From: Halomonas caseinilytica
GTDB lineage: Bacteria > Pseudomonadota > Gammaproteobacteria > Pseudomonadales > Halomonadaceae
Direction: 5' to 3'
Length of the DNA: 64,000 bases
Assembly: GCF_001662305.1 (NCBI RefSeq)
Contig: NZ_BDEP01000007.1
Location: 1 to 64,000 of the forward strand
Of the stretch, positions 1-8,854 are shown in pieces. Below the pieces are notes generated by a model. The model ran no database searches. It worked only from the letters and a program-made list of their open reading frames with translations, and was not told the origin of the DNA. Every line of letters begins with the position of its first letter. The stretch's first letter is position 1. The position numbers were made by a program, and so were the translations under genes.

Positions 1-47
1 CTGAAATAGATGAAGAGCCACATACATCCATATTAAAAGCAACGGAT

Positions 48-1019
48 ATGGGTATGGACATGCACACCAGGCCGCCGAAGCTGATGGACCGGGTCAAGGC
101 GACCATGCGGGTGAAGCGCTACAGTCCCCGCACCGAGAAGACCTACTGCTACTGGATTCGCTTTTTCATACGATTCCACGGGGTGCGCCACCCTGCAAGC
201 ATGGGAGAATCCGAAGTGCATGCCTTTCTCGAACACCTGGCAATCCAGCGGCATGTTGCAGCGGCTACTCAGAACCAGGCACTGAATGCCTTAGTCTTTC
301 TTTATCGTCACGTCCTGGATCAACCATTGGGCGACATTGGTGATTTCTCGCGCGCCAAGCGTCCACGCCGACTCCCGATCGTGCTGTCTCACGACGAAGT
401 CATGCGAGTGTTGGATAACCTCTCGGGGCCCATGCACCTGATGGCCACCTTGATGTATGGCTCTGGTTTGAGGGTACTCGAGACCTGCCGCCTGCGCGTA
501 CGGGATATCGACTTTGATCGACGAGTCATTACTGTCAGGGCTGGCAAGGGCGATAAAGATCGCACCACGCTATTGCCGTCATCTTGCGCTCCCGCATTAC
601 AGCAGCAGATCAACACCTCCAGGGATCAGCTTGGATACCGCCTGAAACAAGCCAGTGTTCCTGTTTCGTTGCCCCATGCTCTGAATCGCAAATACCCCAC
701 TGCCGGACTCTCGCTGTCCTGGCAATGGCTGTTTCCTGCCAGCCGTCCTTGTTTCAATGATGAAGGAGACGTTGTGCTCCATCACATCCACCCTTCAGCA
801 GTACAAAAGGCTGTCAAACGGGCCATGCGAGCCGCCTCACTGCAGCGTCCCGGTTCCTGCCATGCACTCCGTCATAGTTTCGCGACGCAGTTGTTGAGTC
901 AGGGTACGGATATCCGCACGGTTCAGGAGTTGCTGGGGCACAAGAGCGTCGAGACGACCCAGATTTATACGCACGTCCTCGGCAGCGAATTCGCGGGTGT
1001 ACGCGGTCCCCTGGGGTGA
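48..1019 (+). CDS. intI: Integron integrase (IntI-type tyrosine recombinase)
   Basis: Site-specific tyrosine recombinase of the integron class (323 aa). An N-terminal SAM-like core-binding domain (about 12-95) precedes the catalytic domain. The catalytic set is visible: R142 (GSGLR), K167 (AGKGDK), H272-x-x-R275 (HALRHSFA), H298 (GHKS) and Y307 (IYTHVL). The IntI-specific insertion, about 205-262, is present (LPHALNRKYP, WQWLFP, LHHIHPSAVQKAVKRA), which separates it from XerC/XerD. The frame is intact, so it could be active. In most integrons attI and cassettes lie upstream of intI in the opposite direction, which would place them left of this window; only 47 bases of upstream sequence are visible. 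Start is the first ATG of a run (M-G-M-D-M), so it could be a few codons later. Confidence 0.9.
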   Translation: MGMDMHTRPPKLMDRVKATMRVKRYSPRTEKTYCYWIRFFIRFHGVRHPASMGESEVHAFLEHLAIQRHVAAATQNQALNALVFLYRHVLDQPLGDIGDFSRAKRPRRLPIVLSHDEVMRVLDNLSGPMHLMATLMYGSGLRVLETCRLRVRDIDFDRRVITVRAGKGDKDRTTLLPSSCAPALQQQINTSRDQLGYRLKQASVPVSLPHALNRKYPTAGLSLSWQWLFPASRPCFNDEGDVVLHHIHPSAVQKAVKRAMRAASLQRPGSCHALRHSFATQLLSQGTDIRTVQELLGHKSVETTQIYTHVLGSEFAGVRGPLG

Positions 1020-1102
1020 GGAGGAAAAAGTTTCAGGCACGCTACCGCCACCTACCCTGCACGATGCAATGACAATTTGGCCATCTTCCCGCGGTAGTCC
1101 CT

Positions 1103-1245
1103 ATGCATGGTCAGAAAAGTGCCTGTGCTCGGTTATACGGCGTTGAAAATCCGCTCAAAATGCTCATTTACCTCTGTAAACTCCGCATCTTTCGCAAATT
1201 TTCGCCTAGTCTAACCTTCGCTCGTCGACTTTTCTGACTATGCAT
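1103..1245. repeat. 143-bp segment bounded by 18-bp imperfect inverted repeats
   Basis: The left arm (1103-1120, ATGCATGGTCAGAAAAGT) and right arm (1228-1245, ACTTTTCTGACTATGCAT) are reverse complements with 17 of 18 matches. Inside is a short hairpin, TTTAC (1167-1171) and GTAAA (1176-1180) around CTCT. It encodes nothing evident. It fills most of the gene-free stretch 1020-1391 downstream of the integrase; I see nothing else there. It has the look of a small non-coding mobile or repetitive element, but no second copy is visible in this window and I do not see flanking target duplications. Confidence 0.55.
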
Positions 1246-1391
1246 CGCGTATCTGGATTGTGTCGTTATCACGGCGATCTCGGTCGCCTTGCATTTGTGA
1301 GCCTAATCAACCGGGCATATAAGTGCAAAGCGGGGATGGGCGGGATGCAGGCCGCTCTCGCCTATCAGGGCATTCCAGTAACGTGCTATGG

Positions 1392-1778
1392 CTATACCTT
1401 GACCGAGTATTTGAGGTCTCGCGCCTCGTCGCCGGTCATGCCTCGGAAGCCCCAACAGTGCGGAGGTTGTTCCTTGAGCGTCACTTCCACATCAACGGGG
1501 GCGAGACCTACCTCAGCCTCCAGGCGCTGAAAGATCGTCTTGATCAAGGCTTTCTGGGTCTCCGCCGAGCGTCCCTGCATCATATTGATTTCTATGGCCG
1601 TATAGGCCGGCGTTCGGCCACCCGGGTAGTAGAAGTCTTCGGCGTCCATCGGAATGAAACGATGCGCCCTCTTGTCCTCCGGCATTCCCAGTACCGACTG
1701 CATGCAGCCATGGATAACATCGGAGAGCTGTGCCTTGATGGGATTCAGATGTTCCTTGATGCCATAGATGACTATCAC
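1392..1778 (-). CDS. Tautomerase-family protein (Tautomerase_2-like)
   Basis: Protein of 128 aa resembling the 4-oxalocrotonate tautomerase/MIF superfamily, long form. The central part carries the family-like segment MAGRS/QKALIK (here MQGRSAETQKALIKTIF, about 67-83) followed by VDVEVTLKEQP and a C-terminal CWGFRGMTGDEA. Classical members depend on Pro1 as catalytic base; this frame begins MIVIYGI, and no M-P start is available, so either the enzyme uses another residue or it is not a tautomerase in the strict sense. The start codon is well placed. It sits alone between the integrase region and the dihydroxyacetone kinase, on the same strand as the latter, 62 bp downstream of its stop. Confidence 0.65.
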   Translation of the reverse strand: MIVIYGIKEHLNPIKAQLSDVIHGCMQSVLGMPEDKRAHRFIPMDAEDFYYPGGRTPAYTAIEINMMQGRSAETQKALIKTIFQRLEAEVGLAPVDVEVTLKEQPPHCWGFRGMTGDEARDLKYSVKV

Positions 1779-1840
1779 GATGTCTCCTGTACGGTATAAC
1801 GCCGCCTTCGACGGGAAAGATGTCCGACGGCCATATCACA

Positions 1841-3505
1841 TTATGGTCGCGCCAATGCCTCGAATACGCGTGCTACGGCTTCGGCACCGGGGTCGACGAT
1901 GCCTTCCAGCGCACTCTCCGGCACATAGGCCGAGCGCCCCGCCTTGGCCGTGGTCAGCGAGGCGGTGGCTTGCGCACCGGTGCGCGCCGCCTGGGCGGCT
2001 TCCGCCAGCGTATTGCCGTGTTGCAACGACTCGATCGCCGGTATCAGGGCATCGAGCATGGTGCGATCCCCGGCTCGAGCACCGCCGTATTCCTGCATTT
2101 TCCTGACGCCCGCCGCGAGCGCTTCCCCTGGATTGTCACCGCGCTCCAGGGCACCGCCTGCCGCCGTAAACAGGATCGACAGCAGTACGCCGCTGGAACC
2201 GCCCATGTCGCGAGCCAGTAGCTGGCCGATACCCGTGAATAATGGAGACAGGGAGCTAGTGTCCAGGCGCTGAGCGTCGAGTGCCTTGGCGATGCTGTCG
2301 GCGCCACTCTGCATGCTGGCCCCGGCATCGCCGTCACCACTCTTGGCATCCAGGGCGTCCAGTTCCTCACGCGACTCGCGCAATGTCTCGGTCACCCGCC
2401 ACAGTACCGCCGTCGACTCGGCATCCTGTGGGGCATTCTCGAGCAGGGCTGCGTTGCCTTGTGCCGTGTCCGGCTTGAATGTGACAACGTTGCGCACCAC
2501 CTGAATACCCGGCCAGGCCGGCGCCGTGCTCGGTGCTGTCAGCGCTTCGATCAGCTCGGGCTCGCTGGCCACCAGCGTGACGGAGAAACCGTGCATGTCG
2601 AGCGAGGTCATCAGCGGCGCGGGGCCAATCAGATGACTGACCCGCTCCTCCCCCAGTTGGCGTAACAGGCTCTCAGCCAGCACACCCATCTCTTGGGACG
2701 AGCAACTGCCCAGGTTATTGAGCATGGCTACCCAGGCGGTGCCGAACGACGAACCAGGGGCAGACACAGGCGCCACGGCCTGGAGCAACGGCTCCAGCAC
2801 CAGGCGCATCGCGTCATCCGCACTTTGAGGGTCGACCGCACGGGTACCGGGTTCGTTATGAATGCCCAGCCCCAGCTCGGGGGAACGCGTTGATGCCGGC
2901 TGACCGGGCTGGGCGGCGGGTTTGAGCGCCATGCCCAGTGATCCCATCCGTTCGCAGAGTGTCCGGGTGCGCTGTTGAATTTCGGCAAGCGACGCGCCCT
3001 GGCTTGCCAGATAACCGGCCAGCTTGTGTACCAGCAGTGTGCCGGCGATACCGCGTGGCTGCGGTGCTTCGGCGATGGCGACATCATCGGCGACGATCAC
3101 CATCTCGACATTGAGCCCTTCGCCACGAGCACGCTCGGCCGCCAAGCCAAAATTCAGCCGATCGCCGGTGTAATTCTTGACCACCAGCAAGCAACCGGCA
3201 TCGCCACAGACTTCACGGATGGCCGCCAGAATCGGCTCGACGCTGGGCGAGGCAAACAGATTGCCGGAAATGACGCCGGTCAGCATGCCATCGCCGATAA
3301 AGCCGGCATGGGCGGGCTCATGGCCGGCACCGCCGCCGGATAGCACGGCTACCTGCCGGCTGCCCTCTCGCTGTCTGTCCCAATCGCCCCTGACCAGAAT
3401 CCGCAGACCGCTTTCCGGCTCGGCAATACGCAGATCCGCGGTAGCAGCCGTTACATGAAGAATGTCGTCGACGACACGCTCGGGCGCGTTATAAAAGCGT
3501 TCCAT
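1841..3505 (-). CDS. dhaK: Dihydroxyacetone kinase, single chain (DhaK-DhaL)
   Basis: ATP-dependent phosphorylation of dihydroxyacetone or a related short ketose (554 aa). The N-terminal DhaK domain (about 1-330) carries SGGGAGHEPAH at 56-66 and the GIHNEPG segment with His216, the residue that forms a hemiaminal with substrate in this family. The C-terminal DhaL domain (about 360-550) has the nucleotide/Mg motif DAKSGDGD (386-393) and GGSSGVLLS. Presence of both domains in one chain points to an ATP-dependent enzyme, not the PEP:PTS-dependent DhaKLM type, and no dhaM is nearby. I chose the ATG at 3505, seven codons inside the longest frame, because GGAG lies seven bases upstream of it. Product DHAP would feed the same pool as the glycerol pathway encoded further right. 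Confidence 0.9.
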   Translation of the reverse strand: MERFYNAPERVVDDILHVTAATADLRIAEPESGLRILVRGDWDRQREGSRQVAVLSGGGAGHEPAHAGFIGDGMLTGVISGNLFASPSVEPILAAIREVCGDAGCLLVVKNYTGDRLNFGLAAERARGEGLNVEMVIVADDVAIAEAPQPRGIAGTLLVHKLAGYLASQGASLAEIQQRTRTLCERMGSLGMALKPAAQPGQPASTRSPELGLGIHNEPGTRAVDPQSADDAMRLVLEPLLQAVAPVSAPGSSFGTAWVAMLNNLGSCSSQEMGVLAESLLRQLGEERVSHLIGPAPLMTSLDMHGFSVTLVASEPELIEALTAPSTAPAWPGIQVVRNVVTFKPDTAQGNAALLENAPQDAESTAVLWRVTETLRESREELDALDAKSGDGDAGASMQSGADSIAKALDAQRLDTSSLSPLFTGIGQLLARDMGGSSGVLLSILFTAAGGALERGDNPGEALAAGVRKMQEYGGARAGDRTMLDALIPAIESLQHGNTLAEAAQAARTGAQATASLTTAKAGRSAYVPESALEGIVDPGAEAVARVFEALARP

Positions 3506-3562
3506 AAGTTCTCCGCAGGCCCACAAGGACGAAGTACATTAAAGCCCACAGTTTACGCATGG

Positions 3563-3988
3563 TCAGACACGATATCCCATGACAATTTCGGCATGACCGG
3601 TATTTTCATCGACCTGCTCGCCAAGCGAAACAAAACCATGCTTCTCATAAAACCTGACGCTTGGCGCATTCTCTCTGTAGACCGTCAGGCGCAGTTTCTC
3701 TCTTCTGCCCTTGGCATCATCAAGCAAGGCTGCTCCGATCCCCTTTCCCTGCAGGTCGAGATCCACAAAGATGGCCGCCAGGGTGTCCTCGAACAGGCTA
3801 TAGAACCCGACGACTCGATCATTGCGTTCATAGACGAATGTCTCCGAAGCGGGGATATACCTGTCGCGCATCTCACCGACTTTCGACTCCCAGAACTCTG
3901 GATCGACAAACCCATGGGCCTTAATTGATGCTGAAAGCCAGATGTCCAGGACTTGATCGATATCCGCTTCCCGATACGCGCGAATCAT
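3563..3988 (-). CDS. GNAT-family N-acetyltransferase (YjaB-like)
   Basis: Small acetyl-CoA-dependent acyltransferase (141 aa) with the GNAT fold: substrate half at about 1-70, then beta4 AAIFVDLDLQGKGIGAALL, whose Q-x-x-G-x-G/A loop (QGKGIGA) binds the CoA pyrophosphate, and the C-terminal RFYEKHGF typical of the last motif. Length and the ending -GHAEIVMGYRV resemble E. coli YjaB. The acceptor substrate cannot be told from sequence. It lies 57 bp upstream of dhaK on the same strand, so co-transcription is possible but not indicated by overlap. Confidence 0.75.
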   Translation of the reverse strand: MIRAYREADIDQVLDIWLSASIKAHGFVDPEFWESKVGEMRDRYIPASETFVYERNDRVVGFYSLFEDTLAAIFVDLDLQGKGIGAALLDDAKGRREKLRLTVYRENAPSVRFYEKHGFVSLGEQVDENTGHAEIVMGYRV

Positions 3989-4027
3989 ATCGCTGTCTTA
4001 CTCCCTGAAACTCAAGATGCTGTTTGT

Positions 4028-5545
4028 TTACTGCTGCAAGCAGTCACTGGCTTGGGCGACGTGTCCTCCGCCGAGTCGGGTAAGGCCATGAGGGGCGGCG
4101 ATACGAAAGAAGCGCTCGACGACATCGGCCTGGGTGGGCGCGGTCACCAGCGAGACGATGACGAACACCGGCAGGTTGAGCATCAGCCCCCAGAAGCCGG
4201 CGTGGATACCCAGCGGGTGCTTCCACAGCGTGGTGAAGGCCACGGTCACCAGAAACCCAGCGACAATGCCCGCCAGCACGCCCAGCTTGGAGGCGCGCGG
4301 CCACAGGAACATGCCGATGAAGGCCGGCATCACCTGGGTGGCGAAGCCTAGCCCGACCAGCAAGATCATCACCAGGCTGCCCGGCTCGGCGATGGCCAGC
4401 GGGGCGATCACCAGGGCCATCAGCGGCAGGATCATCCAGCGCGCCAGCTTCCCGGTGAAGGCGTCGGAGAGGCCAAACAGCGGCTGCAGCACGTCCCGGC
4501 TCCAGGAGAGTGCCACCGAGTGGATGAACGGCTCGCTGGAGGACATCGAGGCGGCCAGGGTGCCGGCACCGAGCAGCCCGACCAGCACGACCGGCAGGTG
4601 CTGCATGGCGTACTCCAGCACCACGGTGTCGGCGCGGGCCAGGTCGGGCAGCGCGAAGATGCCGATGAAGCCCACCACCACCATCGGCAGGATCACCACG
4701 TAGTAGGTCGGCAGCCAGGTGGCGCTGCGCCGAATGGTCCGCGCCGAGGAAGCGCTCATCCATTGGGTCCACACCGGCGGCATGAAGGAAAACATCGAGA
4801 CGATGACGGAAGTCGTCCAGAAGCTGAAGCTCATGTCGCCGCCGGCGCCAGGCAGGGTCAGGAACTCGCCGTGCTCGGCCTGGAGCCGCGTGAACAGCGC
4901 GCCGACATCGAGCCCACCGGTAGCGCTGTGCAATGCCCAGAGCCCCACGGCCCAGGCCACCACCAGCATCAGCACGCCCTGGAAGGCGTTGGTCCGGCCG
5001 ATGGCCCGCTGGCCGCTGACGAACAGGTAGACGGCGATGCAGGCCAGCACCAGCGGCACGCCAAGCCATATCGGAATCGCCCCGCCGCTCATCACGTTGA
5101 GGATGTAGGCGGAGCCGATGGTCTGCAGCACGGCGTAGGCGATCGAGCCGATCGACATCACCAGCGATGCCAGGGCGCCCAACAGCGGGCTCTGGTAGCG
5201 GTCGGCAATGGCGCTGGCCTGGGTCACATGGCCGAAGCGCTCGCCGAACTGCCACACCTTGGGACCGACGTACCAGGCCACCAGCGCCAGGTAGGCGAGA
5301 TAGACGGCCACGTAGAATACCGGCACGCCTTTCGAGTAGGCCCAGCCCGGCGCGCCCATGAAGGTGTAGGCGCTGACGCTGCCGGCGGCGATCAGCAGGT
5401 AGAGCGTTACCGGGCCCATGCTGCGCCCGGCCACACCCCACTCCTCGAGGCTGTTCATGCGCCGCCCGCCCCGGGCACGCAGGCCGATGAACATGGCGAT
5501 AGCAACGTAGGCCAGGGTGATGAGCAACGGCCAGGGGCTAGTCAT
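4028..5545 (-). CDS. Sodium:solute symporter (SSF family)
   Basis: Inner-membrane secondary transporter (505 aa) of the SSF fold with about 12-13 hydrophobic segments. SSF hallmarks include LEEWGVAGRSMGP near the N-terminus, GSVSAYTFMGAPGWAYSKG and the IGRTNAFQGVLM loop, and AGTLAASMSS in the late membrane region. Start at 5545 was preferred to the upstream in-frame codon because AAGGAGG lies just before it. The start overlaps the end of the small membrane gene by 8 bp, and the amidase and its LysR regulator lie upstream on the same strand, so the natural reading is a cassette for uptake of an amide or carboxylate and its hydrolysis. The substrate is unknown. Confidence 0.85.
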   Translation of the reverse strand: MTSPWPLLITLAYVAIAMFIGLRARGGRRMNSLEEWGVAGRSMGPVTLYLLIAAGSVSAYTFMGAPGWAYSKGVPVFYVAVYLAYLALVAWYVGPKVWQFGERFGHVTQASAIADRYQSPLLGALASLVMSIGSIAYAVLQTIGSAYILNVMSGGAIPIWLGVPLVLACIAVYLFVSGQRAIGRTNAFQGVLMLVVAWAVGLWALHSATGGLDVGALFTRLQAEHGEFLTLPGAGGDMSFSFWTTSVIVSMFSFMPPVWTQWMSASSARTIRRSATWLPTYYVVILPMVVVGFIGIFALPDLARADTVVLEYAMQHLPVVLVGLLGAGTLAASMSSSEPFIHSVALSWSRDVLQPLFGLSDAFTGKLARWMILPLMALVIAPLAIAEPGSLVMILLVGLGFATQVMPAFIGMFLWPRASKLGVLAGIVAGFLVTVAFTTLWKHPLGIHAGFWGLMLNLPVFVIVSLVTAPTQADVVERFFRIAAPHGLTRLGGGHVAQASDCLQQ

Positions 5546-5771
5546 GGTGGTCCTCCTTGCGCTCGAGGACACGATTGGCGATCAGCATGACGGCGAAGCA
5601 GGCGAAGATCACCACATAGCTCCACACCACCAGCAGCGGCAGGCCCAATATCAGCACGGCGCGGTTCACCCAGCCGATGACCGGCCAGATGCCAGCCGCC
5701 ACCACGGCGATGAAGGCGACCAGCAGCGCCCATCCGGCGCGACAGGTGGGCAGGACGACAAGACGAGACAT
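5538..5771 (-). CDS. Small two-helix membrane protein, symporter partner (DUF3311-like)
   Basis: A 77-aa protein with two hydrophobic segments (about 12-30 and 40-66) and a charged tail RVLERKEDHHD. Such short proteins are regularly encoded directly before SSF symporters and are probably accessory subunits. The ATG at 5771 is preceded by GGGAGA. The last codons overlap the symporter start by 8 bp (translational coupling). A longer frame runs upstream but would cross the amidase end, so I reject it. The DUF3311 assignment is by size, topology and position only. Confidence 0.7.
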   Translation of the reverse strand: MSRLVVLPTCRAGWALLVAFIAVVAAGIWPVIGWVNRAVLILGLPLLVVWSYVVIFACFAVMLIANRVLERKEDHHD

Positions 5772-5818
5772 GATGCGGATCTCCCACGATGACGAGACGA
5801 GGCAATTGACCGAGAAGC

Positions 5819-7216
5819 TTACTGCGCGACGGGCGGTGACGGCCAACGCGGTTCGAGCGCCAGTCGCGTCTCCAGAGTCTTGGCCAGCTTGAGCACACGA
5901 TGGTCGGCAAAACGCGGGCCAATCAACTGCACGCCGAGCGGCATGCCCTCTCTGGAGAACCCGGCATTGAGCGATAGCGCCGGTTGCTCGCCCATGTTCC
6001 ACGGCACGGTGTAGGCGATGTGTTCGAAGGGTTGCTGCGGATCATTGGTCGGCGAGACCCAGTCGGCGGGAAAGGCGACGTTGGGCGTGGTAGGCGAGAT
6101 CACGGCATCGACATCATCGAACACGGCTTCCGTCGTGCGTCGCATGGCCAGGGTCTGCTCGAAGCCGCGCACCGCCTCGACACCACTGATCCGCCCGCCA
6201 TCATCGGCCCAGGCGAGGATCGCCGGCAGCACGCGCTCACGCTGTTCGGGCGTCAGCGCCTCCAGAGCGCTCCACTGGCGAGTACGCCAGAAGCGGTCCA
6301 GGCCATCGAGCATTTCACGGGTCAGCACCGGCGCCAGCGGCACCAGGGTGGCGCCGGCCGCCTCGAGTCGCGCGGCGGAAGCCTCCACGGCGGTGGCGAT
6401 CTCGTCGTCCAGCGGCAAGCCGCAGCCGGCCTCCAGCATCACGCCGATGCGCAGCCCCGAGACGTCGCACGCGAGGTCCGTCCAGTCGATCGATTCCGGC
6501 GGCAGGCGCGTGGCGTCGCGACGGTCGGTACGTGCCAGGGCCGTCATCATCAGGGCCGCATCGTCCACACTGCGGGTCATCGGGCCGGCGCAGCGCCCCA
6601 CATAGTAGGGATCGATGGGAATGCGCCCCAGCGTCGGCTTGAACCCCACCACGCCGCACCAGGCAGCGGGCAGGCGCACCGAGCCGCCGATATCGGTGCC
6701 CACGTGCAAGGGGCCATAGCCGGCCGCCGCCGCGGCCCCAGCCCCGGCGCTCGAGCCACCGGGATTGCAGTCGAGCCGCCAGGGGTTGCGGGTTGTACCA
6801 TGAAAGGAGGAACGGCCCGAGGAGAGCATGCCGAAATCCGGGCAGGTCGTCTTGGCCATCAACAGTGCGTCGTCCTCGGCCAGTCGCGCCGCCGGTGGCG
6901 CATCCTCGGTGGCCGGTGTCTGTGAGCCCAGACCCGTGCCATTCGGCACCGGCATGCCACGCGTCGCAATCAGTTCCTTGAGGGTGACTGGTATGCCATC
7001 CAGCGGGCCGCTGGGCTCACCGCGCGTCCAGCGTTCGCTCGAGGCACGCGCCGCGTCCAGAAAGGTCTCTGCCCGGTAGCCGTAGAGGGCATTGAGGTGA
7101 GGCTCCCAGCGGTCGATGTGCCGGATCAGCGCCTCGGCGATATCCAGAGGCGACAGCCTCTTTTGGCGATAGGCATCCAGCAGTTGAGTGGCCGTCATCA
7201 GGTAGAGTTCTGGCAT
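5819..7216 (-). CDS. Amidase (amidase-signature family)
   Basis: Hydrolase of a carboxamide (465 aa) in the amidase-signature superfamily. The Ser-cisSer-Lys triad can be placed: Lys in VTLKELI (about 79), cis-Ser in NPGGSSAGAGAA (about 151-155) and the nucleophile Ser in GTDIGGSVRLPA (about 177). The Gly/Ser-rich signature is intact. No signal peptide, so cytoplasmic. A LysR regulator lies 105 bp upstream and an SSF transporter plus its small partner follow 47 bp downstream, all on one strand, which suggests import and hydrolysis of an amide. It lacks features that would mark it as GatA (no gatB/gatC nearby). Confidence 0.85.
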   Translation of the reverse strand: MPELYLMTATQLLDAYRQKRLSPLDIAEALIRHIDRWEPHLNALYGYRAETFLDAARASSERWTRGEPSGPLDGIPVTLKELIATRGMPVPNGTGLGSQTPATEDAPPAARLAEDDALLMAKTTCPDFGMLSSGRSSFHGTTRNPWRLDCNPGGSSAGAGAAAAAGYGPLHVGTDIGGSVRLPAAWCGVVGFKPTLGRIPIDPYYVGRCAGPMTRSVDDAALMMTALARTDRRDATRLPPESIDWTDLACDVSGLRIGVMLEAGCGLPLDDEIATAVEASAARLEAAGATLVPLAPVLTREMLDGLDRFWRTRQWSALEALTPEQRERVLPAILAWADDGGRISGVEAVRGFEQTLAMRRTTEAVFDDVDAVISPTTPNVAFPADWVSPTNDPQQPFEHIAYTVPWNMGEQPALSLNAGFSREGMPLGVQLIGPRFADHRVLKLAKTLETRLALEPRWPSPPVAQ

Positions 7217-7321
7217 CTTTCACTCTTGGCGTTGTTGTCGGTGCCTTCAGCTTGGTGCCAAGCGGTGTCTACTGCCATTACAATTCTGATACCAGGGCGT
7301 CCACTTTTTGTGTGCACCCTT

Positions 7322-8224
7322 TCAAGACTCGCCCAGCGTCTGAAGCGATGCGGCCAGCAATCCGAGACAGGCTTCGGTGGCAAAACTGCGCTGCCGATGC
7401 CGGTGGAGGCACAGGTCCAGCCGGGTATGTTCGAGCTCGCCCCGGGCCAGGGACACGCTGACCAGCTGGCCGTCCCGACACTCCCGAGCCACCGCCATGG
7501 GCGGCAGGATCAACAGCCCGGCGCCCGACATGGCCAACGCCTTCTGGGTTTCCAGAGAGGCCGTGTGAAAGATGGGCTTGAGCTTCACGCCCTGGCGTCG
7601 TGCCGCCTCGTCGAGTGCCTGCCGCACTCCATAGTGCTCATCGGGTAGCGCCAGGGAATGGTCGGCCAGTTCGGCCAGACGCAGCTCGGCCCTCCCCGCC
7701 AGTGGATGGTCGGGTGCCATCACCGCATGGTGTTCCAGGCGACTGCTGGCGAACGGCTGGATGTCGTCGTGGCGGGGCATGAAGAAGGTCAGGCCGATGT
7801 CGGCATCGCCACTGCGCAGCGCCTCGACGACTTGGCCGGCACTGGCGATCTGAATGTCGAACTGCAGCTGCGGATGGCGTTGGTTGAGCTCGCTCAGCAC
7901 CGGCACGAGCAGCCCGGAGACCACGCCTTCGGCCACTCGCAGGCTGACCTTGCCGGTACGCAGACCTTTGAGGTCGCTGATGTGCTCCTGCACCCGCTCC
8001 AGATCGCGCAAGGTGCGGCGCGCCTGGATCGCCAGCAACTCCCCCGCGGCGGTGAGTCGGATGCCACCGGGGCCACGCTCGATCAAGGGCGCCCCGAGCT
8101 GGTGCTCCAGCAGGTCGATCTGGCGGCTGATGGCCGTCGGAGCGATATGCAGCCGGGCCGCCGCCTCGCGCAGCGAATGGCAGCGGGCCACGGTGTCGAA
8201 GTAGCGCAGGGCTCGCCAGTGCAT
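7322..8224 (-). CDS. LysR-family transcriptional regulator
   Basis: Regulator of 300 aa with an N-terminal winged helix-turn-helix (about 1-60: HSLREAAARLHIAPTAISRQIDLLEHQLG) and a C-terminal periplasmic-binding-like effector domain (about 90-295). It sits directly upstream of the amidase in the same direction, an arrangement less usual than the divergent one, and starts 3 bp after the stop of an acetyltransferase gene. The likely targets are the amidase and transporter genes; the 7217-7321 gap would hold the promoter. The effector is unknown. Confidence 0.88.
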   Translation of the reverse strand: MHWRALRYFDTVARCHSLREAAARLHIAPTAISRQIDLLEHQLGAPLIERGPGGIRLTAAGELLAIQARRTLRDLERVQEHISDLKGLRTGKVSLRVAEGVVSGLLVPVLSELNQRHPQLQFDIQIASAGQVVEALRSGDADIGLTFFMPRHDDIQPFASSRLEHHAVMAPDHPLAGRAELRLAELADHSLALPDEHYGVRQALDEAARRQGVKLKPIFHTASLETQKALAMSGAGLLILPPMAVARECRDGQLVSVSLARGELEHTRLDLCLHRHRQRSFATEACLGLLAASLQTLGES

Positions 8225-8227
8225 GGC

Positions 8228-8710
8228 TCAGACCGGAGCCGGGAGGTCGCGTTGCATGATGGTCACCATCTCGCCGCGATATTCGCGCTGCTCGACGTCC
8301 TGCCAGCCCAGCCGGCGGTAGAGTGCCTGCTGGTCCGGCGTGTAGAGATAGAAACGCTCGACGCCATGCGCTCGAGCCTCTTCCTCCACCCGGCGCACCA
8401 GCCGCGAGGCGATGCCGCGACCGCGCCATTCAGGCAGCACATAGACCGAGGCCAGCCAGGGCGTCAGCTCACGGCGGTCGCTCATGTCGTCGACGACCAG
8501 GCTGGCCATGCCCACCGGCCGCTCGCCGTCCATGACGGCGAACACCGAGGGCACGCCAGCCGAGCCGCAGTCGCCGCGCAAATGCCCGATGGTGGCGGCG
8601 AGGTCGCGACCAGGGTTCAGGTGGCCCCATTCGGCATGGGTCCAGCCAGCAAGGGTGGCAACATGCGGCGAATGGGCGTCGATACGGACGAGTGGCAGGC
8701 CTGAGTCCAT
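8228..8710 (-). CDS. GNAT-family N-acetyltransferase
   Basis: Acetyl-CoA-dependent transferase (160 aa). The CoA-binding motif A is clear: SVYVLPEWRGRGIASRLVRRVEEEA (about 88-112, with R-G-R-G-I-A), followed by QQALYRRLGWQDVEQ. The N-terminal half is divergent and gives no substrate clue. Its stop is 3 bp from the LysR start, so the two may be translated from one message. The ATG at 8710 is preceded by a weak AGGA about 14 bases upstream. Confidence 0.75.
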   Translation of the reverse strand: MDSGLPLVRIDAHSPHVATLAGWTHAEWGHLNPGRDLAATIGHLRGDCGSAGVPSVFAVMDGERPVGMASLVVDDMSDRRELTPWLASVYVLPEWRGRGIASRLVRRVEEEARAHGVERFYLYTPDQQALYRRLGWQDVEQREYRGEMVTIMQRDLPAPV

Positions 8711-8854
8711 GGCGGAGAATTCCTGTCAGCGATGCGTGGCGATGCCGGTGTTCCCCTGGCACAGGGGCGGCACGGCGAAACGCCACAGTATCCCCGTTCT
8801 CGGCGCCGCTCGCCAGGGCTGAAGCCACCTCTCAGCCACTGGCCCGCCACGCTC

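Noticed and set aside
1020..1391. attC site behind the integrase
   Set aside because: GTCTAAC near 1210 fits the RYYYAAC core, but no matching GTTRRRY partner lies at a suitable distance on either side.
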